Assembly: GCA_022711435.1 (NCBI GenBank)
Contig: JAKLFB010000008.1
Coordinates: 105,167-169,166, forward strand
Direction: 5' to 3'
Origin: Verrucomicrobiota bacterium
GTDB lineage: Bacteria; Verrucomicrobiota; Verrucomicrobiia; Limisphaerales; UBA1319
Length of the DNA: 64,000 nucleotides
In this document: positions 15,473-24,715 of the stretch, piece after piece
How positions within the stretch are numbered: position 1 is the first letter of the stretch
Layout: each line of letters opens with the position of its first letter
Notes under the pieces: model-generated
Told to the model about the DNA's origin: nothing
Database searches by the model: none
What the model saw: the letters and a program-made list of their open reading frames with translations, nothing else
Position numbers and translations under genes: made by a program

Positions 15473-17298
15473 GGGCGGATGACTCGAACCTGGGGCGGCG
15501 CGTCGATGCGGCTTTCCACGGTTCCGTCGGCGCGTTTCTCGTGGCGGACCTTGACCGGCCCGAACGGCGTGGGCCAGGCGCCTTCGGCCCACTCGAGATC
15601 GCCCAGATGCGGCGCGACGCGGATCGCGCGCGCGCCGGGCTCGATGATCTGGATCCCGAGGACGTGCTCGCTGAGCCAGGCGGTGGGGCCGGATGCCCAG
15701 CCATGGCAAAGGCTGTGGCGGAACCCGCGGTAGCAATAGTTGCCGAAATCGCCGTGGATATCCTTCTTGCCGGGGGGAACCAGCTCGTCGATCGGCGCCG
15801 CGTTCCGGGTCCACTCGATGTCGAAGTCCTCCCAGAAGGTGGTCGCTCCCATATCGAGCATCGCACCCCAGTAATCGCGAATGGCATCGAGGCACCCTTG
15901 GTAATCGCCAGCCCGGGCGCGCGCTTCGAGCACGTAGTAGCCGTAAAAGGTCGAGAGCCGCCGGGCGCCGTCCACGGCCATGATCTGGCGGTTGAGCGTG
16001 GCGGCGTCCTCGAGCCCGGCCAGCGCCATCAGGGCGGCCGCCTGCTTGCTCCCGCCCGGATCGGGCACATGCTGGCGCAGCCGGGCGGCGGCCTCCCGGC
16101 ATTTCCGGGCCATGGCGGGGTCATCGAGCGCCTGGCTCATCTCGGCTCCGGCTTCGAACGTGAGGATCATCAGCGCGTGGAGCCCGGCGTGGATGGCCGC
16201 CGGGTTCTCGCTCGAGGGCCAGTCGAGGAATCGCGTGGCCGGGAGGGCCTCGCGGTTGTCGGGCCCGATGCAGCCGCGCAGCGCCTCGAGCAGGCCGGCC
16301 AGATACGGCTGCTGCCGCCGCAGATACTCGAGGTCGCCCTGCTGCCGATACCAGCTCCTGTGAATCAGCACCCACCACATCGAATAGGAGCTGATCCCGT
16401 TCATCCAGCGGGGCAGCGGCGTCTCATCCCGGATCAGATCCAGGCTGGCCGGAACGATGTCCAGCCCGCCAAACACCGCGCTGATCGTCATGGTCTCCGG
16501 ATGCAGATCGCCGATCCAGACCAGACGATCCCGCTTGATGCCGTCCCAGACGTAATCCTGCAGGTTCAGTTGAACCGTGTAAGCCCCGGTCCGCCAGATC
16601 CGGTTCAGACGCTCGTCATTGCAGCGGAACTCGCCGATATAGGGCAGATCCCGATACACGAACACCGCGCGGACGAACTTCAGCACCACCATCGTCCCGG
16701 GATCGACCAGGTCCAGCCGCACGAACCGGAACCCGGTCTGCCCCAGCTCGATCGTCCCCAGCCACGGAACCAGGCACGTCTGATCGCGCACAGCATGATC
16801 GTTGGTGGCATTCTTCTCGCCGCCCAGGTCGCTCATGGCCTCGCTGACGGACTCGCCAAACCGCACTCGCACTCGGACCGTCTTGCTCTCGGAAGCGGCG
16901 GCGCGCAGATCAGCCACGCCGATCTGGATGCCCCCGTGCAGCTCGCGGCCGAAGTCGAGCAGAACGCCCGGTGAGCCTCCCTGGTTGCGCAGGACGCACC
17001 CGGCCCGGTCATCCAGCGTGATCTGGCCCGGGCCGGCCGCCAGCAGGCGGCCCGCATGCTCGACAGCCGAGTTGGTGCCGGATGATTGCCACACCACACG
17101 CTGGGCGGGGATGTAGTCCCGCACCCGCGGATCGCGGGATGCGGCTCGATGTGCCCGCTCGAACGGGCCGTCCTGGATCCTGCCGGAGGAATCGGCTGCG
17201 GCCCCCGAAGCGGGATTCGGCGCCATCGCCGCCAGCCAGCCGCCCAAAAGCCACACCCCAGTACGTCGTTGCCGGATCAGGTTCATGAACGATTTCAT
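15469..17298 (-). CDS. Alpha-L-rhamnosidase-like protein (GH78)
   Basis: 609 residues from MKSFMNLIRQ at 17298, which gives a signal peptide (VWLLGGWLAAMAPNPASGAAA). The N-terminal beta-sandwich contains GVLLDFGRELHGGIQI and RFVRLDL, typical of GH78 proteins. The (alpha/alpha)6 barrel carries DYVWDGIKRDRLVWIGDLHPE, the GH78 catalytic-acid region, then WPSSENPA and the terminal YCYRGFRHSLCHGWASGPT stretch. It should release rhamnose or a related sugar from plant or algal polysaccharide. It is the first gene of a three-gene coupled operon and is divergent from the LamG gene, with about 150 bp between their starts. Confidence 0.82.
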   Translation of the reverse strand: MKSFMNLIRQRRTGVWLLGGWLAAMAPNPASGAAADSSGRIQDGPFERAHRAASRDPRVRDYIPAQRVVWQSSGTNSAVEHAGRLLAAGPGQITLDDRAGCVLRNQGGSPGVLLDFGRELHGGIQIGVADLRAAASESKTVRVRVRFGESVSEAMSDLGGEKNATNDHAVRDQTCLVPWLGTIELGQTGFRFVRLDLVDPGTMVVLKFVRAVFVYRDLPYIGEFRCNDERLNRIWRTGAYTVQLNLQDYVWDGIKRDRLVWIGDLHPETMTISAVFGGLDIVPASLDLIRDETPLPRWMNGISSYSMWWVLIHRSWYRQQGDLEYLRRQQPYLAGLLEALRGCIGPDNREALPATRFLDWPSSENPAAIHAGLHALMILTFEAGAEMSQALDDPAMARKCREAAARLRQHVPDPGGSKQAAALMALAGLEDAATLNRQIMAVDGARRLSTFYGYYVLEARARAGDYQGCLDAIRDYWGAMLDMGATTFWEDFDIEWTRNAAPIDELVPPGKKDIHGDFGNYCYRGFRHSLCHGWASGPTAWLSEHVLGIQIIEPGARAIRVAPHLGDLEWAEGAWPTPFGPVKVRHEKRADGTVESRIDAPPQVRVIRP

Positions 17299-17450
17299 CA
17301 CTTCGAACCCATGCTGTCCCAGTTCGCATCGCCTGACAAGCCTGCGACTGGGATCGGCCTCGCGCGCCAGGTTTGGCGGAATTCCGATCGGCGCCGAACT
17401 CCACAATTGCCTCGCCAAACGATCGCCGATTTGCTCATGATTATCGGATC

Positions 17451-20400
17451 ATGAAAACTCCATGGAGCGGATTCGCTTTGTCGTTCCCATTGTGGGCACG
17501 GGCTTATTTCCGTGCTGGATGGATGCTCGCGTTGGCAAGCCTCCTGCTGGGCGTTTCAGCAAGGGCAGCCAACACGGAAGGGCTGCTGGGCTATTGGACA
17601 TTCGAGGAAGGAACGGGCACAGCCACGGCCGATCAATCGGGCAACGGATTGATCGGGACGTTCGACAAGGTGGCCCTGTGGGGCGGCCCGACCTGGACAA
17701 ACAGCCCGCTGGGCACTAACGCGCTCCGCTTCGACGGCGTGGATGACCGCGTGTATCTGGGCAATCCGGCCAGCCTGCAGCTGACCGGCGCGATGACGGT
17801 CTCGGCCTGGATCAAGATCGCCAGCCCGTCAGCCGGCCGGATCGTCAGCAAGTGTCCCAGCGCGTACCGGGTTGGCTGGGAGCTCTACGTCGGCACGGAC
17901 AACCAGGCCTCGTTCGCCGTCCACGGCACCAACGATCCCGCCAGCCGCTATGCCGTGACGACGGCGAATCCCCTGCCCGACAACCAGTGGACCCATGTCG
18001 CCGCCGTTTTCGAGCCGGGCGCCGCCTGCCGGATCTTTGTCAATGGCAGCCTCAGCAACGAGCGGACCGACGCCGTGCCAGTCGAGCAGGAAAGCCGCGA
18101 TCTCGACGTCACCATCGGCGCCCGCCCGGACACGGCCGGCACGGGCAATCCCAACGGCCCGTTCCCCGGCTGGATCGACGAGGTGCGCATGTGGGGCCGG
18201 GCGCTGACGGCTGCGGAGATCCAGGCCCTGCCGGAGCTGGCCCAGACGCCGCTGGCCTTCACGATCCAGCCGGCCAGCCGACTGGTGGCCGAAACCCGGT
18301 CGGCAACCTTCACCGCCCAAGTCAGCGGGTCGCCTCCCTATTTCGCCCAGTGGTTCGAGAACGGCTGGCCCATCGCCGGCGCCAGCGATTTCACCTACAC
18401 GATCCCCGCCGTCACGACGTCCATGAACAACTACCAATACTCGGTGGTCATCAGCAACCTGACTTACGGGATCACCAGCACCAACGCCATCCTGACCGTC
18501 AGCACCGACACCACCCCGCCGACCCTGGTCTCGGTCGGAAGCGTCGACGGGGCGTCCATCGGCTTGCGGTTCAGCAAGCCCATGGACCAAAACTTGATGT
18601 GGGATCCTTCGTATTTCCAGGTCAACAACGGCGCCGCTCCCATCTCCTGGACCATGCCGCGTCCGGACGGGACCTCGGCGTCGATCTACCTGGCCAGCCC
18701 CATCACCGGCCCGTTCACGGTCAGGATCACCGGGCTGAGGGACACGATCGGCAACACCATCGTCCCCGGCTCGGCCGCCAGCGGCACGATGGCGGGATGG
18801 ACGGCCGCCGATCTGGGTGTGCCGCCTCAGGTCGGAGAGACCTTTTCCGCCCAGACAGGCGTGTTCGAGATCACGGCTGGCGGCGCCGATCTCTGGGGCA
18901 CGGCCGATGCAGGCCACTTCGTCGGACGCGAAATCAGCGGCGATTTCGATGTCTATGTCCAGGTCCCGAGCGTCACGCCGGTCAACAGCGGGGCCAAGGC
19001 GGGCCTGATGGCGCGCACCACGCTCGATGCCAACAGCCGGACGATCCACGTCACCGCCAACCCGCCGGCGCCCGCGGGCCGCGGATACATCGAGGCCGGC
19101 CGCCGGACCTCGACCGGCGGCAGCACGGCCGCCTGGGGCACGACGTTCACCAGCGCGGCCATGCCGGACGTCTGGGTCCGCCTGCGCCGGTGGGAGAACC
19201 AGTTCACCGCCTTCCGCAGCACCGACGGTGTGGATTGGGTGCGGATGGGCCTGACCACAGTCGCCCTGACCGATCCAGTTTACCTGGGCCTGGCGGCCAC
19301 CGCCCACAGCACGACCTCCGATCCCACCCTTGCCATCCTGCAAAACTACGGGAGCATGGTCTTCTCGAATGTGACGCTGACGGTCGCCCAGGCGCCTGCA
19401 TCGGCCTCCGTCGAGCAGAACACCACCGCCGCGTTCCAGGTCCAGGCCGAAGGGACCGGGGCGCCGGAGACGGAGCTCGCCTATCAATGGCAGCGCAGCG
19501 ATGGAGCGGGAGGGTTCACAAACATCTCCGGCGCCACGGGCACCAACTACAGCTTCCTGGTCCGAAGCGCGGATCAGGGGGCCAGCTTCCGCGCGCGCGT
19601 CTACTTCGCCGGCCTGGTGAAGGAGTCCGATGCCGCCGTCCTGACAGTCACCCCGGACGTCACGCCGCCTCAGCTGGTGTCGGTCGCCTCGCGCGGCATC
19701 CCCACGGTCGTCACCGTGGTGTTCAGCGAAGACATGGATCCGGCCAGCGCCACCAATGCCGCCAACTACCAGATCGCGAGCACCAGCGGCTCCGTGGCCG
19801 TCACCGCGGCCGCGATGGGCTCGAATGCGCGCACGGTGGTCCTGACCACCGATCCGCTGGTCGAGGGGCCCGCCTACACCTTGTCGGTCAGCCAGGTCTA
19901 TGATCTGGGCGCGCCTCCCAACCCCATCAATGCCCAGCAGGCATTTGATTACAGCAGCCTGGCCGGCTACTGGAAGTTCGAGGAAGGGACCGGCACGACC
20001 ACCGCCGATTCCTCCGGTGGCGGCTACACTGGCACCCTCTACAACAACCCGCTCTGGATTCCCGGCTACTTCGGCCAGCACGCCTTGGACTTCAACGGCG
20101 TCAACAGCCGGGTCCAGATCGGGAACCAGGCCGTTTTCCAGATCACGGGCCCCATCTCTCTCTCGGCGTGGGTCTGGGTCCGGACCATCTCCGGCAACGG
20201 CCGGATCGTCACCAAAGGCGGCGGCAGCGGCCAGCGCGGCTGGTCCCTGAACGTCGAGAACAGCGACAACTGGGCCTTCCAGATCGGCAGCAATCCCACG
20301 ACAACCCTCAGCGTGAACTCGCCCGGCATCCCTCGCCAAGTCTGGATCCATGTGGCGGGCGTCTATGATCCCAGCGATCCCGGCGGCCCGATCATGAAGC

Positions 20401-20792
20401 TCTACACCAACGGCGTCCTGGCTGCGTCCCGGACCGACGGCGTGCCCGCCACCCAGAACAACTCCTCGCAAAACGTCAACATCGGCAACCGCTCCAGCGG
20501 CACGCCGTTCGATGGGTACATCGACGAGGTCCGCATCTACACGCGCGCGCTGAGCGAGGCCGAGATCTCCGTGCTCGCGCAGCCGCCGGTCGAGCCCGAG
20601 CCGCTCGAGTTCCTGGCCCCGGCGATCGAGGGCGCCAGCCTGCGTCTGGATTGGACCGGCACAGGCCAGCTGGAATGGGCGCCGGCCGCGACCGGGCCGT
20701 GGAGCAAGGTCAGCCCCGCGCCCGAGCCGCCTTACATGGCCGAGATCGTGGCGGGCGAGAACCGGTTCTACCGGCTCCAGGCATCTCCGTAG
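17451..20792 (+). CDS. Large secreted LamG/Ig-like multidomain protein
   Basis: 1113 residues from the ATG at 17451, giving a signal peptide (AGWMLALASLLLGVSARAA). Order: a LamG/concanavalin-like domain (about 45-255, GYWTFEEGTGTATADQSG and DEVRMWGRALTAAEI), an Ig-like stretch, a Big-type segment opening TPPTLVSVGSVDGASI, and a DUF1349-like concanavalin segment (DVYVQVPSV...GAKAGLMART). A second Ig and Big pair (TPPQLVSVASRG) follows, then a second LamG (about 840-1045, GYWKFEEGTGTTTADSSG). The C-terminal LRLDWTGTGQLEWAPAATG...FYRLQASP motif is common at the end of verrucomicrobial secreted proteins. No PEP-CTERM tail. Probably adhesive or carbohydrate-binding; no enzymatic site seen. Confidence 0.82.
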   Translation: MKTPWSGFALSFPLWARAYFRAGWMLALASLLLGVSARAANTEGLLGYWTFEEGTGTATADQSGNGLIGTFDKVALWGGPTWTNSPLGTNALRFDGVDDRVYLGNPASLQLTGAMTVSAWIKIASPSAGRIVSKCPSAYRVGWELYVGTDNQASFAVHGTNDPASRYAVTTANPLPDNQWTHVAAVFEPGAACRIFVNGSLSNERTDAVPVEQESRDLDVTIGARPDTAGTGNPNGPFPGWIDEVRMWGRALTAAEIQALPELAQTPLAFTIQPASRLVAETRSATFTAQVSGSPPYFAQWFENGWPIAGASDFTYTIPAVTTSMNNYQYSVVISNLTYGITSTNAILTVSTDTTPPTLVSVGSVDGASIGLRFSKPMDQNLMWDPSYFQVNNGAAPISWTMPRPDGTSASIYLASPITGPFTVRITGLRDTIGNTIVPGSAASGTMAGWTAADLGVPPQVGETFSAQTGVFEITAGGADLWGTADAGHFVGREISGDFDVYVQVPSVTPVNSGAKAGLMARTTLDANSRTIHVTANPPAPAGRGYIEAGRRTSTGGSTAAWGTTFTSAAMPDVWVRLRRWENQFTAFRSTDGVDWVRMGLTTVALTDPVYLGLAATAHSTTSDPTLAILQNYGSMVFSNVTLTVAQAPASASVEQNTTAAFQVQAEGTGAPETELAYQWQRSDGAGGFTNISGATGTNYSFLVRSADQGASFRARVYFAGLVKESDAAVLTVTPDVTPPQLVSVASRGIPTVVTVVFSEDMDPASATNAANYQIASTSGSVAVTAAAMGSNARTVVLTTDPLVEGPAYTLSVSQVYDLGAPPNPINAQQAFDYSSLAGYWKFEEGTGTTTADSSGGGYTGTLYNNPLWIPGYFGQHALDFNGVNSRVQIGNQAVFQITGPISLSAWVWVRTISGNGRIVTKGGGSGQRGWSLNVENSDNWAFQIGSNPTTTLSVNSPGIPRQVWIHVAGVYDPSDPGGPIMKLYTNGVLAASRTDGVPATQNNSSQNVNIGNRSSGTPFDGYIDEVRIYTRALSEAEISVLAQPPVEPEPLEFLAPAIEGASLRLDWTGTGQLEWAPAATGPWSKVSPAPEPPYMAEIVAGENRFYRLQASP

Positions 20793-20833
20793 CCGCTGGC
20801 CGCCGTTCGATAGCCAATCGCCGAGCCGCTGGA

Positions 20834-20864
20834 GGGGAACCGATGTTCCCCTTCGGTTTGTTGT
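20834..20864. terminator. Possible bidirectional terminator between convergent genes
   Basis: A perfect 7-bp stem (GGGGAAC/GTTCCCC, 20834-20840 with 20845-20851) has a CGAT loop. A T-rich tail (ttcggtttgttgt) follows on the plus strand. It lies between the LamG gene and ffh, whose 3' ends face each other. The T-run is interrupted, so strength is uncertain. Confidence 0.45.
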
Positions 20865-20932
20865 GCGGTCCACCCCCGCCGCGGGCCGGGCCGCTCGCGA
20901 ACCGAGGCAGCGCGTCCGCGGGCGGCCGGGTC

Positions 20933-22276
20933 TCAACGGCGAAACAGGTGGCTCGGTGGCATGCCCAGCCGGCCCATGGTCTTCTGGAACTTGCCCAGCT
21001 TCTTCATCATCTGCTGCATCTGCTGGAAACGGCTCAGCAGGCTGTTGAGCTCGGCCACGCTGACGCCGCTGCCGCGGGCGATCCGCTGGCGGCGCCGGGC
21101 GTTCAGGATCTCCGGGCTGCGCCGCTCGCGCGGGGTCATGCCACAGATCATCGCCTCCATCCGCCGGAAATCCTTCTCGCTGCGATGGAGGTCCGCGCCC
21201 TGGAGCATCTGCTCGCCCCCCGGGAGCAGCCGCACGATCGACTCGAGCGAGCCGAGCTTGCGCATCTGGCGCAGCTGCTCGAGAAAATCCTCGAGCGAGA
21301 ACCGGCCTTTGCGCATCTTCTCCTCCATGCGCCGGGCATCCTCGATATCGACGGCCTCGGCCGCCTTCTCGACCAGGCTGACCACATCGCCCATGCCGAG
21401 AATCCGCGAGGCCATCCGCTCGGGATGAAACGGCTCGAGATCCTCGAGCTTCTCGCCGAGGCCGGCGAACTTGATGGGCCGGCCGGTGACCGCCTTCAGG
21501 CTCAGCGCCGCCCCGCCCCGGGCATCGCCGTCGAGCTTGGTCAGCACCGCCCCGGTGATCTGCAGCGCCTGGTCGAAATGCGTGGCGACGTTGACGGCTT
21601 CCTGGCCGGTGGCCGCATCCAGCACCAGGAGGATCTCCGACGGATGGACGAGGTCGCGCAGCCGCACCAGCTCCTGGACGAGTGTCTCGTCGATCTGGAG
21701 GCGGCCGGCGGTGTCGAACAGCACGGTGTTGCGCAGGTTCTGCCGAGCCCATGCCATCGACTCCTGCGCGATCCGGAGGACATCGGTCTCGCCCGGCCGG
21801 ACGAACACCGGCAGCTCCAGCTGGCGCCCCAGCGTCTCGACCTGGTCCATGGCCGCCGGCCGGTACACGTCAGCCCCCACAAGCAAGGGCGTGCGGCCCT
21901 GCTTGTGCAGGAGCCGCGCCAGCTTGCCGCACGTGGTCGTCTTGCCCGACCCGTGCAGCCCCACCAGCATCACGCAGGCCGGCGAGCCGGTCAGATCCAG
22001 CTCCGCGTTCTGGTCCCCCAGCAGCGCCACCAGCTCGTCGTGGATCAGCTTGATGATCTGCTGCCCCGGCTGGATGCTCTGGATCACCCGCTGGCCGATC
22101 GCCTTCTCCTTGACACGGTCGATGAAATCCTTCGCCACCTTGAAGTTCACGTCCGCCTCGAGCAAGGCCAGGCGCACCTCGCGCAAGGAATCGCTCACGT
22201 TCGATTCCGAGATCTTCCCCAGCCCCCGCAAGTTCCGGAACACATTCTGCAGCTTGCCGCTTAGCGCCTCGAACAT
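20933..22276 (-). CDS. ffh: Signal recognition particle protein Ffh (SRP54)
   Basis: 447 residues. The N domain (SGKLQNVFRNLRGLGKISE) precedes the NG GTPase with GLHGSGKTTTCGKLA (G1), DTAGRLQIDE (G3), TKLDGDARGGAAL (G4) and GRPIKFAGLGEKLEDLEPFHPERMASRILGMGD. The methionine-rich M domain (FLEQLRQMRKLGSLE, GMTPRERRSPEILNARRRQRIARGSG and a QQMQQMMKKLGKFQKTMGR tail) binds 4.5S RNA and signal peptides. It delivers nascent membrane proteins to FtsY/SecYEG. Length is normal. Divergent from the sirohaem protein gene. Confidence 0.97.
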   Translation of the reverse strand: MFEALSGKLQNVFRNLRGLGKISESNVSDSLREVRLALLEADVNFKVAKDFIDRVKEKAIGQRVIQSIQPGQQIIKLIHDELVALLGDQNAELDLTGSPACVMLVGLHGSGKTTTCGKLARLLHKQGRTPLLVGADVYRPAAMDQVETLGRQLELPVFVRPGETDVLRIAQESMAWARQNLRNTVLFDTAGRLQIDETLVQELVRLRDLVHPSEILLVLDAATGQEAVNVATHFDQALQITGAVLTKLDGDARGGAALSLKAVTGRPIKFAGLGEKLEDLEPFHPERMASRILGMGDVVSLVEKAAEAVDIEDARRMEEKMRKGRFSLEDFLEQLRQMRKLGSLESIVRLLPGGEQMLQGADLHRSEKDFRRMEAMICGMTPRERRSPEILNARRRQRIARGSGVSVAELNSLLSRFQQMQQMMKKLGKFQKTMGRLGMPPSHLFRR

Positions 22277-22384
22277 GGGTGCAAGTTAGTGGAACCGCCC
22301 GGGCCTGACAAGGATTCAGCCGATCCGCCGATTGCGGGCGAACCGATCGTTGACAGACGCGCCCGGGTTGGCCCAGAGTCCGGC

Positions 22385-23056
22385 ATGCTCAATGACGGCG
22401 AAAAAGGCGCGGTCCTCCAGCGGGACCGGAAGACATACGGCATCGCCCCGCACCTCCCGTGCGGGGTGGTCACCGCAGCAACGCTCCGCAAGCTGGCCGA
22501 TGTCGCCGAGAAATACCAGGTCCCGATGATCAAGGTGACCAGCGCAGCCCGCATCGCCCTGCTCGGGATCCCCGAGGAGCAGGTCGATGCCGTCTGGGCC
22601 GATCTGGGCATGGATCCGGGCCATGTCGTCGGCATTTGCATCCGAAGCGTCAAGGCATGTCCGGGCACGACGTTCTGCAAGCGGGGCCAGCAGGACAGCC
22701 TCGGCGTCGGCCTCGAGCTGGACGAGAAATTTCACGGCCAGGAATTGCCCGGCAAGATGAAGATCGGCGTCAGCGGCTGCCCCTTCCAGTGCGCCGAGAC
22801 CAGCTTCAAAGACATCGGTCTGGTCGGCACAGCCAAGGGCTGGCGGGTGCTGGTGGGCGGCAACGGCGGCGCCAGCCCGCGCCTGGCGGACACGCTGGCC
22901 CAGCGCATCGACACCCACGACGCCGTCGGGATGGTCGTGCGGATCCTCGAGTATTACCGGGCCCACGCCCAGCCGAAGGAGCGCATGGGCAAGCTGATCG
23001 AGCGCCTGGGCCTCACCCACATGGAAGAGGCCCTCGGCCTGGGCCGAAACCCCTGA
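22385..23056 (+). CDS. Small single-domain nitrite/sulfite reductase-like sirohaem Fe-S protein
   Basis: 223 residues from MLNDGEKGAVLQRD at 22385. Homologues usually begin with a similar GAxLQRDxxTYxIxPH start, and the upstream frame to 22289 has no recognisable similarity. It has one NIR_SIR ferredoxin-like half domain and the sirohaem/[4Fe-4S] motif: CIRSVKACPGTTFCKRGQQDS, then GVSGCPFQCAETSFKDIG (C-x5-C ... C-x3-C arrangement). Full assimilatory reductases are two to three times longer and contain two repeats. It resembles the stand-alone NirB C-terminal-like proteins of anaerobes, with unproven activity on nitrite or sulfite. No sirohaem synthesis gene is nearby. Confidence 0.8.
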   Translation: MLNDGEKGAVLQRDRKTYGIAPHLPCGVVTAATLRKLADVAEKYQVPMIKVTSAARIALLGIPEEQVDAVWADLGMDPGHVVGICIRSVKACPGTTFCKRGQQDSLGVGLELDEKFHGQELPGKMKIGVSGCPFQCAETSFKDIGLVGTAKGWRVLVGGNGGASPRLADTLAQRIDTHDAVGMVVRILEYYRAHAQPKERMGKLIERLGLTHMEEALGLGRNP

Positions 23057-23057
23057 G

Positions 23058-24359
23058 TCACCCGGCCCGCCCGCCCGCCCCCATCAGCGCCTCGATTTCG
23101 TCCGCCTCGATCGGGATGCCCGCCATGAGATCCTCGTTGCCGCGCTCGCCGATCACGACCGTGTTCTCGAGCCGGATCCCGAATCCTTCCTCGGGCAGAT
23201 AGATGCCCGGCTCGACGGTCATGACCCAGCCCGCCTGGAACGGCTCGGTCAGGAATCCAACATCGTGCACGTCGAGCCCGATCGGATGCCCCACGCCGTG
23301 CATGAAATACTTCTTGAACGCCGGGCGATCGGGATCCTGCCGCCGGACCTCGCTTCGGGACAGCCGGCCCAGCCCCACCAGCTCGCCCTCGATCATCTGC
23401 TCGGCTTCCTTCTGCCATTCCTTCCAGCGCTTGCCCGGCCGCAGGCCCTCGACGCATTGGCGGAACACCCGCAGCACCGCCTCGTACACCTGCCTCTGGC
23501 GCCGCGTGAACCGGCCGCTGACCGGCACCGTCCGCGTCAGATCCGAGTTGTAGTTCGAGAACCGGGCCGCCACATCCATGAGCAGGAGGTCGCCCTTCCG
23601 GCACGCGGCGTTGTTGGCAATGTAGTGGAGCGCGCACGCGTTGCGCCCCGCCGCGATGATCGGCGTGTAGGCGAACCGGCCGCGGCGGCGGATGAATTCG
23701 CAGGCGAATTCGGCCTCGATCTCGGCCTCGCAGACGCCCGGCTTCACCCGGCGCAGCGCCCGGCGAAACCCGTGGCCGGTGATCGAGCAGGCCTGGCGGA
23801 TGAGATTGATTTCGGCCGGGCTCTTGACGCTGCGCAGACGGTGCATCAGCCGCGCCAGGCGCTCATACCGGTGCAAGGGATAGCGCCGCTGGCACTCCGC
23901 CACAAACCGCGCATCGCGGGTCTCGACGGCGACCACGGCGCGCTTGTGCTCGTTCGCGTTCAGATAGACGGCTTCGCACTCGCACATGAGGCGGTGGAAC
24001 TGGGCGGGGAACTCCCCGAGCCCGAGCACGGTCCGGATCCCGGTGCGCCGGCGGGCCTCCTCCGGCGTCAGCTTCGGCCCTTCCCATGTCGCGATCCGCG
24101 GCGTCTGCTCGCGCAGGAACAGGATCTCCCGGTCCTTCTCGTCGTCGGCGTCGGGGAACATCAGCAGAACGGTCTCCTCCTGCTCGACTCCCGTGAGGTA
24201 GTAGAGATCGGAGCCGGGCTCCATCCGGAGGGTGCCGTCCGCGTTGGTGGGAAGGACGTCGTTGGCATTGACCACGGCCAGGGCGCGCGGCTGCATCAGC
24301 TCCCGCAGCCGCCGGCGGTTGGCCGTCCACAGATCCGCCAGTGTCGATCCGTTTTTCAT
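23058..24359 (-). CDS. pepP: Xaa-Pro aminopeptidase (M24 metallopeptidase)
   Basis: 433 residues from MKNGSTLADLW at 24359; the frame upstream is non-homologous. The AMP_N domain (about 10-150: RALAVVNANDVLPTNADG, SDLYYLTGV) precedes the M24 pita-bread domain. Metal-site segments are LLLMDVAARFSNYNSDLTRTVPVSG (two Asp), FMHGVGHPIGLDVHD (His), VMTVEPGIYLPEEGFGIRLENTVVI (two Glu). It removes N-terminal residues preceding proline. The gene converges tail-to-tail with the sirohaem protein gene, with only 1 nt between the stops (23056 and 23058). Confidence 0.94.
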   Translation of the reverse strand: MKNGSTLADLWTANRRRLRELMQPRALAVVNANDVLPTNADGTLRMEPGSDLYYLTGVEQEETVLLMFPDADDEKDREILFLREQTPRIATWEGPKLTPEEARRRTGIRTVLGLGEFPAQFHRLMCECEAVYLNANEHKRAVVAVETRDARFVAECQRRYPLHRYERLARLMHRLRSVKSPAEINLIRQACSITGHGFRRALRRVKPGVCEAEIEAEFACEFIRRRGRFAYTPIIAAGRNACALHYIANNAACRKGDLLLMDVAARFSNYNSDLTRTVPVSGRFTRRQRQVYEAVLRVFRQCVEGLRPGKRWKEWQKEAEQMIEGELVGLGRLSRSEVRRQDPDRPAFKKYFMHGVGHPIGLDVHDVGFLTEPFQAGWVMTVEPGIYLPEEGFGIRLENTVVIGERGNEDLMAGIPIEADEIEALMGAGGRAG

Positions 24360-24715
24360 GGGCGATTCGAGCCGGGGGGTGGATGAGCGATTGTTGGTCC
24401 CCCAAGCCGCATGACCTTGGCAGAATGAGAGCCGGCTGGCAACGACAGACGCCGGAAAGGATCGATTCCTCGATTCCCGCCCCGCCGGGTTGCAGAACAA
24501 AATTCTTCGGCTCTTGATGTGTCCGGTCGCAGTGGCGCGGCCGCGTGCAGTTTGTCATCTCCCCTCCATGGCCCCATTTGGAAGGGAGGGTTCGGGGAAG
24601 GCGTGCATTTTCTGTAACCCCTGTGCCCGCGCTCGTGCCTCGCAGGGGGAGGGAATTATCTCCGCTCACTCTCCGCGGGGGCGGCGCGCCTGGCGCTTGA
24701 CGTCCGCCGCGGGAG
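24360..24715. other. Intergenic region with GC-rich hairpin-like patches
   Basis: 356 bp between divergent pepP and cyclophilin genes; it should hold both promoters. It contains a C-rich/G-rich imperfect inverted patch (about 24556-24600: 'cccctccatggcccc...ggaagggagggttcgggg'). A second patch (about 24622-24660: 'gctcgtgcctcgcagggggaggga') resembles the one upstream of leuB. No gene or clear sigma-70 promoter is recognised. Confidence 0.4.
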
